A stretch of DNA of 9,460 nucleotides from an uncultured Bacteroides sp. (GTDB lineage: Bacteria; Bacteroidota; Bacteroidia; Bacteroidales; Bacteroidaceae), in the NCBI GenBank assembly GCA_900552645.1, contig USAN01000022.1, positions 1 to 9,460 on the forward strand. The letters are read 5' to 3'. The position numbers and the translations under genes were made by a program. Below are positions 5,451 through 9,460 of the stretch, one piece after another; position 1 is the stretch's first letter, and each line of letters starts with the position of its first letter. The notes beneath the pieces are model-generated. The model worked only from the letters and a program-made list of their open reading frames with translations. It was not told the origin of the DNA and searched no databases.

Positions 5451-8033
5451 ATGTTGGAACAAGACAGAATTATAAAGATTAACATTGAAGAGGAGATGAA
5501 GTCGTCTTATATCGATTACTCTATGTCGGTAATTGTAGCACGTGCACTCCCAGATGTTAGAGACGGGTTTAAGCCGGTTCATCGCAGAATCCTTTATGGT
5601 ATGATGGAGCTTGGCAATACCTCGGATAAAGCTTATAAAAAATCAGCCAGAATAGTCGGAGAAGTATTGGGTAAGTATCATCCACATGGTGATTCTTCAG
5701 TTTACGGAGCACTTGTTAGAATGGCTCAGGATTGGGCTATGAGGTATCCTATTGTTGATGGACAGGGTAACTTTGGTTCTGTAGACGGTGACAGCCCGGC
5801 AGCTATGCGTTATACAGAAGCTCGTCTAAAGAAAGTTGGTGAAGAAATGATGCAGGATCTTTATAAAGAAACTGTCGATTTTCAAAATAACTTTGACGAT
5901 ACTTTGCAGGAACCTACAGTAATGCCTACTCGTATACCAAACTTGTTGGTAAACGGTGCATCGGGTATTGCAGTTGGTATGGCTACAAATATGCCACCTC
6001 ATAATTTGTCTGAAGTAATAGACGGATGTATAGCATATATAGATAATACTGAAATAGATATAGAGGGACTGATGCATTATGTAAAGGCGCCCGATTTCCC
6101 AACAGGAGGATATATATATGGTATAAGTGGAGTACGCGATGCTTACGAAACCGGAAGAGGTAGAGTTATAATGCGTGCAAAAGCTGAAATCGAAACTCAT
6201 ACTACACATGATAAGATTGTAGTTCATGAAATACCTTATAACGTAAACAAGAAGGAATTGATAGAAAATATCGCTTCTTTGGTTAACGATAAGAAGATTG
6301 ACGGAATTTCATACATTAACGATGAATCGGACCGTGAAGGTATGCGTATCGTTATAGACGTAAAACGTGATGCTAATGCAAGCGTAGTTCTTAATAAACT
6401 GTTTAAGATGACTGCACTTCAAACTTCGTTTGGTGTAAACAACATTGCATTGGTACATGGACGTCCTAAGATGTTGAATCTAAAAGAGTTGATAAGCAAT
6501 TTCGTGGATCATCGTCATGATGTAGTTATACGTCGTACAGAGTTTGAACTACGTAAAGCTAAAGAGCGTGCTCATATTCTTGAAGGACTTATTATTGCCT
6601 CCGATAATATTGATGAAGTAATACGTATTATACGTGCTGCCAAGACTCCTAACGAAGCAATGGCAAATTTAATGGAACGCTTCTCGTTGAGCGACATCCA
6701 GTCAAGAGCAATCGTAGAAATGCGTCTTCGTCAGCTTACAGGTCTTATGCAAGATCAGCTACATGCTGAATATGAAGAACTTATGAAACAAATTTCTTAT
6801 TTGGAAGAAATTCTTTCTAATGAAGAATTGTGTAAGAAGGTTATAAAGGATGAATTGCTAGAAGTAAAAGCAAAATATGGAGATGTACGTCGTTCAGAAA
6901 TAGTTTATGCTTCGGAAGAATTTAATCCTGAAGATTTCTATTCAGATGACCAGATGGTAATAACTATATCTCATATGGGATATATCAAGCGTACTCCTTT
7001 GTCGGAATTCCGCACTCAAAACAGAGGTGGAGTAGGGTCGAAGGGTAGTGAAACCCGCGATGAAGACTTTGTAGAGTATATTTATCCAGCTACAATGCAC
7101 AACACAATGATGTTCTTTACTCAGAAAGGTAAATGCTATTGGCTGAAAGTATACGAAATTCCAGAAGGAACAAAGAATGCTAAAGGCCGTGCAATTCAAA
7201 ACCTTCTGAATATTGATTCAGACGATAATGTAACTGCATTCCTTCGCGTAAAAAGTCTTAATGATGCAGATTATATAAATAATCACTATGTAGTATTCTG
7301 TACTAAGAATGGTGTAATAAAGAAAACTCTTCTAGAGCAATATTCTCGTCCTCGTCAGAATGGCGTTAATGCAATAACAATTCGTGAGGATGATAAGGTT
7401 ATAGAAGTACGAATGACTAATGGTGATAATGAAATAGTTATAGCCAATCGTAACGGACGTGCAATACGTTTTAACGAAAGTGCAGTTCGTGTTATGGGAA
7501 GAACAGCTACCGGTGTACGCGCTATAACCCTTGACGAAGACGGTGAAGATGAAGTAATAGGAATGGTATGCATTAAAGATCCTGAAACAGAATCAATTAT
7601 GGTTGTTTCCGAACAAGGATATGGTAAACGTTCTGACATAGAGGACTATAGAAAGACTAATAGAGGCGGAAAAGGTGTAAAAACTTTGAATATTACAGAT
7701 AAAACCGGTAAATTGGTCGCTATTAAGTCTGTAACGGATGATAATGATCTGATGATAATTAACAAATCGGGTATAACAATTCGATTGAAAGTTGCCGATG
7801 TAAGAATAATGGGTAGAGCAACTCAAGGTGTACGTCTCATTAACTTAGAGAAACGCAACGATCAGATAGGATCTGTATGTAAAGTAATGTCAGATGATGA
7901 AGAAGTTATAGATCAGGATGAAGCAACAGAAGAAGTTGTAATAGTGGATGGTGATCAAAATCCTTCTGAATTATCAGATGAAACTTTAAATAATGAAGAA
8001 AACTCATTAGACGAAGAAAATAAGGAAGAATAA
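5451..8033 (+). CDS. gyrA: DNA gyrase subunit A
   Basis: This is an 860-residue subunit that cuts and rejoins DNA in the A2B2 gyrase, which introduces negative supercoils using ATP hydrolysed by GyrB. The breakage-reunion domain (about 1-490) has the catalytic Tyr121 in AAMRYTEAR (E. coli Tyr122). The quinolone-resistance region HPHGDSSVYGALVRMAQ (77-93) has Ser82 (E. coli Ser83) and Gly86 where E. coli has Asp87. The C-terminal DNA-wrapping beta-pinwheel (about 495-810) carries a divergent GyrA box QNRGGVG (523-529; canonical QRRGGKG), which favours GyrA over ParC. A similar TNRGGKG is at 736-742. The last 45 or so residues form an acidic, probably disordered tail rich in Glu and Asp. The start matches the family N-terminus (MLEQDRI); there is no Shine-Dalgarno site. 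The TPR gene follows after 30 bp and is probably co-transcribed. No frameshift or truncation is seen. Confidence 0.96.
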   Translation: MLEQDRIIKINIEEEMKSSYIDYSMSVIVARALPDVRDGFKPVHRRILYGMMELGNTSDKAYKKSARIVGEVLGKYHPHGDSSVYGALVRMAQDWAMRYPIVDGQGNFGSVDGDSPAAMRYTEARLKKVGEEMMQDLYKETVDFQNNFDDTLQEPTVMPTRIPNLLVNGASGIAVGMATNMPPHNLSEVIDGCIAYIDNTEIDIEGLMHYVKAPDFPTGGYIYGISGVRDAYETGRGRVIMRAKAEIETHTTHDKIVVHEIPYNVNKKELIENIASLVNDKKIDGISYINDESDREGMRIVIDVKRDANASVVLNKLFKMTALQTSFGVNNIALVHGRPKMLNLKELISNFVDHRHDVVIRRTEFELRKAKERAHILEGLIIASDNIDEVIRIIRAAKTPNEAMANLMERFSLSDIQSRAIVEMRLRQLTGLMQDQLHAEYEELMKQISYLEEILSNEELCKKVIKDELLEVKAKYGDVRRSEIVYASEEFNPEDFYSDDQMVITISHMGYIKRTPLSEFRTQNRGGVGSKGSETRDEDFVEYIYPATMHNTMMFFTQKGKCYWLKVYEIPEGTKNAKGRAIQNLLNIDSDDNVTAFLRVKSLNDADYINNHYVVFCTKNGVIKKTLLEQYSRPRQNGVNAITIREDDKVIEVRMTNGDNEIVIANRNGRAIRFNESAVRVMGRTATGVRAITLDEDGEDEVIGMVCIKDPETESIMVVSEQGYGKRSDIEDYRKTNRGGKGVKTLNITDKTGKLVAIKSVTDDNDLMIINKSGITIRLKVADVRIMGRATQGVRLINLEKRNDQIGSVCKVMSDDEEVIDQDEATEEVVIVDGDQNPSELSDETLNNEENSLDEENKEE

Positions 8034-8063
8034 AAAATAATGTATTATTAAAATCCGCAAATT

Positions 8064-9281
8064 ATGAAGAAAGTATTATTTACCGTAGCTCTGTTATTGT
8101 CGGCATGTTTTGCATCTGCGCAGGTTAGTGCTGTAAAAGAAGCAAAATCGCAAAAGAGCAAACCTGTTGAAGCTGCAAAAATAATAGAACCAGCTTTAAC
8201 AAACGCAGAAACTGCTACTGATCCCGAGACATGGAAATTGGCCGGAGATTTTCAAAAGGCTATTTATGACGAAGAAAACATGAAGTTGTATTTACCTGGA
8301 GGAAAAGCAGACACTACAAAGCTTTACAACAGCTTGGCTAAAATGTATGATTATTATCTTAAGTGTGATGATTTGGAACAGGCTAAAGTTGCAAGTGGTG
8401 AGTATAAGAAAGCTAAATTCAGAAAAAAGAATGCAGAAACTTTAAAAACTTTACGCCCAAATCTTACTAATGGTGGTTCTGATTTCTACAATAATGGAAA
8501 TTATGAAAAAGCATTGAAATTCTTTGGTATGTTTGTTGATGTAGTAAATGCACCTATATTAAGCGAAGATCCAACGGTAAAACAAGATACATTAATTCCT
8601 TTAATTGCTTGTTATGCTACATTGGCCGCTAATTCATTGAAAGATAATGATGCTGTAGTAAAATATGGTAATATTGGTAAAACACATAAAGATGAAGGTT
8701 ACAGAGCTTTGATGTGTTTATCCGAAGTATATGGTGATAAGGAAAAAGGCGATTCGGCTAAATGGTTGGAAGTAATAAAAGAAGGTACTGAAAAATTCCC
8801 ACAACAGGAGTATTTTGTAGGTAATATAATGGATTATTATATTACTAAAGGAATGGTAGACGAGGGATTGGCTCAGATTAACAAACTTCTTGCTATAAAG
8901 GAAACTCCTTATTATTTATATGTAAAAGGTATTCTTTTATATGAAAAGAAACAATATGATGATGCTGTAACTGAATTCAACAAAATTATAGCTAAGAATG
9001 GTGAATTAGTTGCCGAAGCTTACTCTAAAATTGGTGATTGTTATTTCTTCCCAGCACAGAATATAGTAGAAGAAAATGCTAAATTAGGTATAGATGATCC
9101 TAAGTATAATGGCAATGAAGCTAAGATTAAGCAATTGTACGAAAAGGCAAAACCTTTCTACGAAAAAGCTAAGGAATTGAAACCAGACAACAAACAGCTT
9201 TGGGGTAATTATTTGTTGAATATTTACTGGAAGCTAAATAAGGCAGAATATGACGCTTTGGAAAAGCAGCTGGGTTATTAA
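8064..9281 (+). CDS. Exported tetratricopeptide-repeat (TPR) protein of unknown function
   Basis: This is a 405-residue protein with a classic signal peptide: MKK, a hydrophobic core (residues 4-14), and a probable signal peptidase I site ASA|Q after residue 19. LSAC at 12-15 also fits a lipobox, so a lipoprotein is a weaker alternative. The mature part is mostly alpha-helical and Lys/Glu-rich. TPR-like helical pairs are visible around 136-162 (NNGNYEKALKFF), 283-312 (YEKKQYDDAVTEF) and 317-374, the last expanded by an insertion and ending YEKAKELKPDN. A weaker one lies near 247-280. TPRs form protein-binding surfaces; no enzymatic motif is seen. It is probably periplasmic or membrane-attached. 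It lies 30 bp after gyrA with no promoter or terminator between, and a strong terminator follows, which suggests a gyrA-TPR operon. The functional link to gyrase is unclear and may be only shared transcription. Confidence 0.88.
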   Translation: MKKVLFTVALLLSACFASAQVSAVKEAKSQKSKPVEAAKIIEPALTNAETATDPETWKLAGDFQKAIYDEENMKLYLPGGKADTTKLYNSLAKMYDYYLKCDDLEQAKVASGEYKKAKFRKKNAETLKTLRPNLTNGGSDFYNNGNYEKALKFFGMFVDVVNAPILSEDPTVKQDTLIPLIACYATLAANSLKDNDAVVKYGNIGKTHKDEGYRALMCLSEVYGDKEKGDSAKWLEVIKEGTEKFPQQEYFVGNIMDYYITKGMVDEGLAQINKLLAIKETPYYLYVKGILLYEKKQYDDAVTEFNKIIAKNGELVAEAYSKIGDCYFFPAQNIVEENAKLGIDDPKYNGNEAKIKQLYEKAKPFYEKAKELKPDNKQLWGNYLLNIYWKLNKAEYDALEKQLGY

Positions 9282-9301
9282 TATTAATAATAGATAAATT
9301 T

Positions 9302-9339
9302 AAAAATGGATTAAACTTAATTGTTTAATCCATTTTTTT
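9302..9339 (+). terminator. Rho-independent terminator of the gyrA-TPR transcript
   Basis: A perfect 15-bp stem (9302-9316 / 9323-9337) with a 6-nt loop ends in seven T residues (9333-9339). It starts 21 bp after the TPR stop codon. The A-run at the left base of the stem gives a U-run on the minus strand too, so it could act in both directions. Confidence 0.9.
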
Positions 9340-9369
9340 ATAATAATGATTCAAATAATAATAATTTTA

Positions 9370-9460
9370 ATGAATAAAATATATTGTATAAAGGGTGAAA
9401 ACAGTTTTAAATATGCTCTTTATAGAAAAGTTGCGATTATTTTGGCAGTTATTCACATTC
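9370..9460 (+). CDS. Possible start of a downstream gene, cut by the window edge
   Basis: An ATG at 9370 opens a frame that stays open for 30 codons to the window end. The peptide begins MNKIYCIKGENSFKYALYRK and turns hydrophobic (VAIILAVIHI), like a long basic N-region leading into a signal peptide or membrane anchor. This N-terminal style occurs in exported Bacteroidota proteins, including some TonB-dependent receptors, but there is too little to name a family. It lies 30 bp after the TPR terminator. No TAnnTTTG promoter or Shine-Dalgarno site is visible in that gap. Thirty codons without a stop is only modest evidence in AT-rich DNA. Confidence 0.45.
   Translation, partial: MNKIYCIKGENSFKYALYRKVAIILAVIHI

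Noticed and set aside
5826..7826. Minus-strand open frames of 77-133 codons antisense to gyrA
   Set aside because: They lie wholly inside the conserved gyrA coding sequence, have Ser/Thr/Ile-rich shadow-like composition, and no convincing start context.
8034..8063. Small AATAAT-GT-ATTATT inverted repeat between gyrA and the TPR gene as a terminator
   Set aside because: The stem is six A-T pairs with a 2-nt loop and no U-tract, so it is too weak to terminate.
8064..8123. TPR protein as a lipoprotein (LSAC lipobox)
   Set aside because: The AxA-type signal peptidase I site followed by Gln five residues later is a better fit, and there is no acidic lipoprotein export signal after the cysteine. 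Kept only as an alternative.

Overview
The window looks like a chromosomal housekeeping segment from a Bacteroidota (Bacteroidales-type) bacterium. Three things support this. Protein families are in their Bacteroidota forms: an HtpG of about 680 residues with an extra charged C-terminal segment, a ClpC with an acidic linker, and a GyrA with an acidic tail. Several promoters carry the phylum's TAnnTTTG -7 element. Most genes have A/T-rich leaders without a Shine-Dalgarno site. The DNA is AT-rich, and I see no insertion sequence, phage gene, CRISPR array or frameshift.

Layout, left to right. A tandem pair of tRNA-Arg(ACG) genes lies on the minus strand (1-158, the first cut by the window edge), driven by a clear promoter at 181-210. 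Next, also on the minus strand, come two protein-quality-control genes, each with its own terminator: htpG (Hsp90 chaperone, 351-2396) and, upstream of it, clpC (Hsp100 unfoldase, 2517-5039). A non-coding divergent region of about 410 bp (5040-5450) follows. It holds the clpC promoter, several short AT-rich inverted repeats and a degenerate 22-bp tandem repeat array (5172-5259). On the plus strand, gyrA (DNA gyrase subunit A, 5451-8033) is followed after 30 bp by a gene for an exported TPR-repeat protein (8064-9281). These two probably form one transcript ending at a strong hairpin terminator (9302-9339). A short open frame starting at 9370 runs off the right edge.

Functionally, htpG and clpC belong to protein folding and turnover, and gyrA to control of DNA supercoiling. 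The TPR protein has no function I can assign; it is probably periplasmic or membrane-associated.

I do not see a novel multi-gene system here. The points most worth a second look are the tRNA-Arg elbow, where the near-universal G19-C56 tertiary pair appears as A19-U56; the 22-bp phased repeat array between clpC and gyrA; and an E. coli sigma70-like promoter match squeezed between the clpC terminator and htpG.
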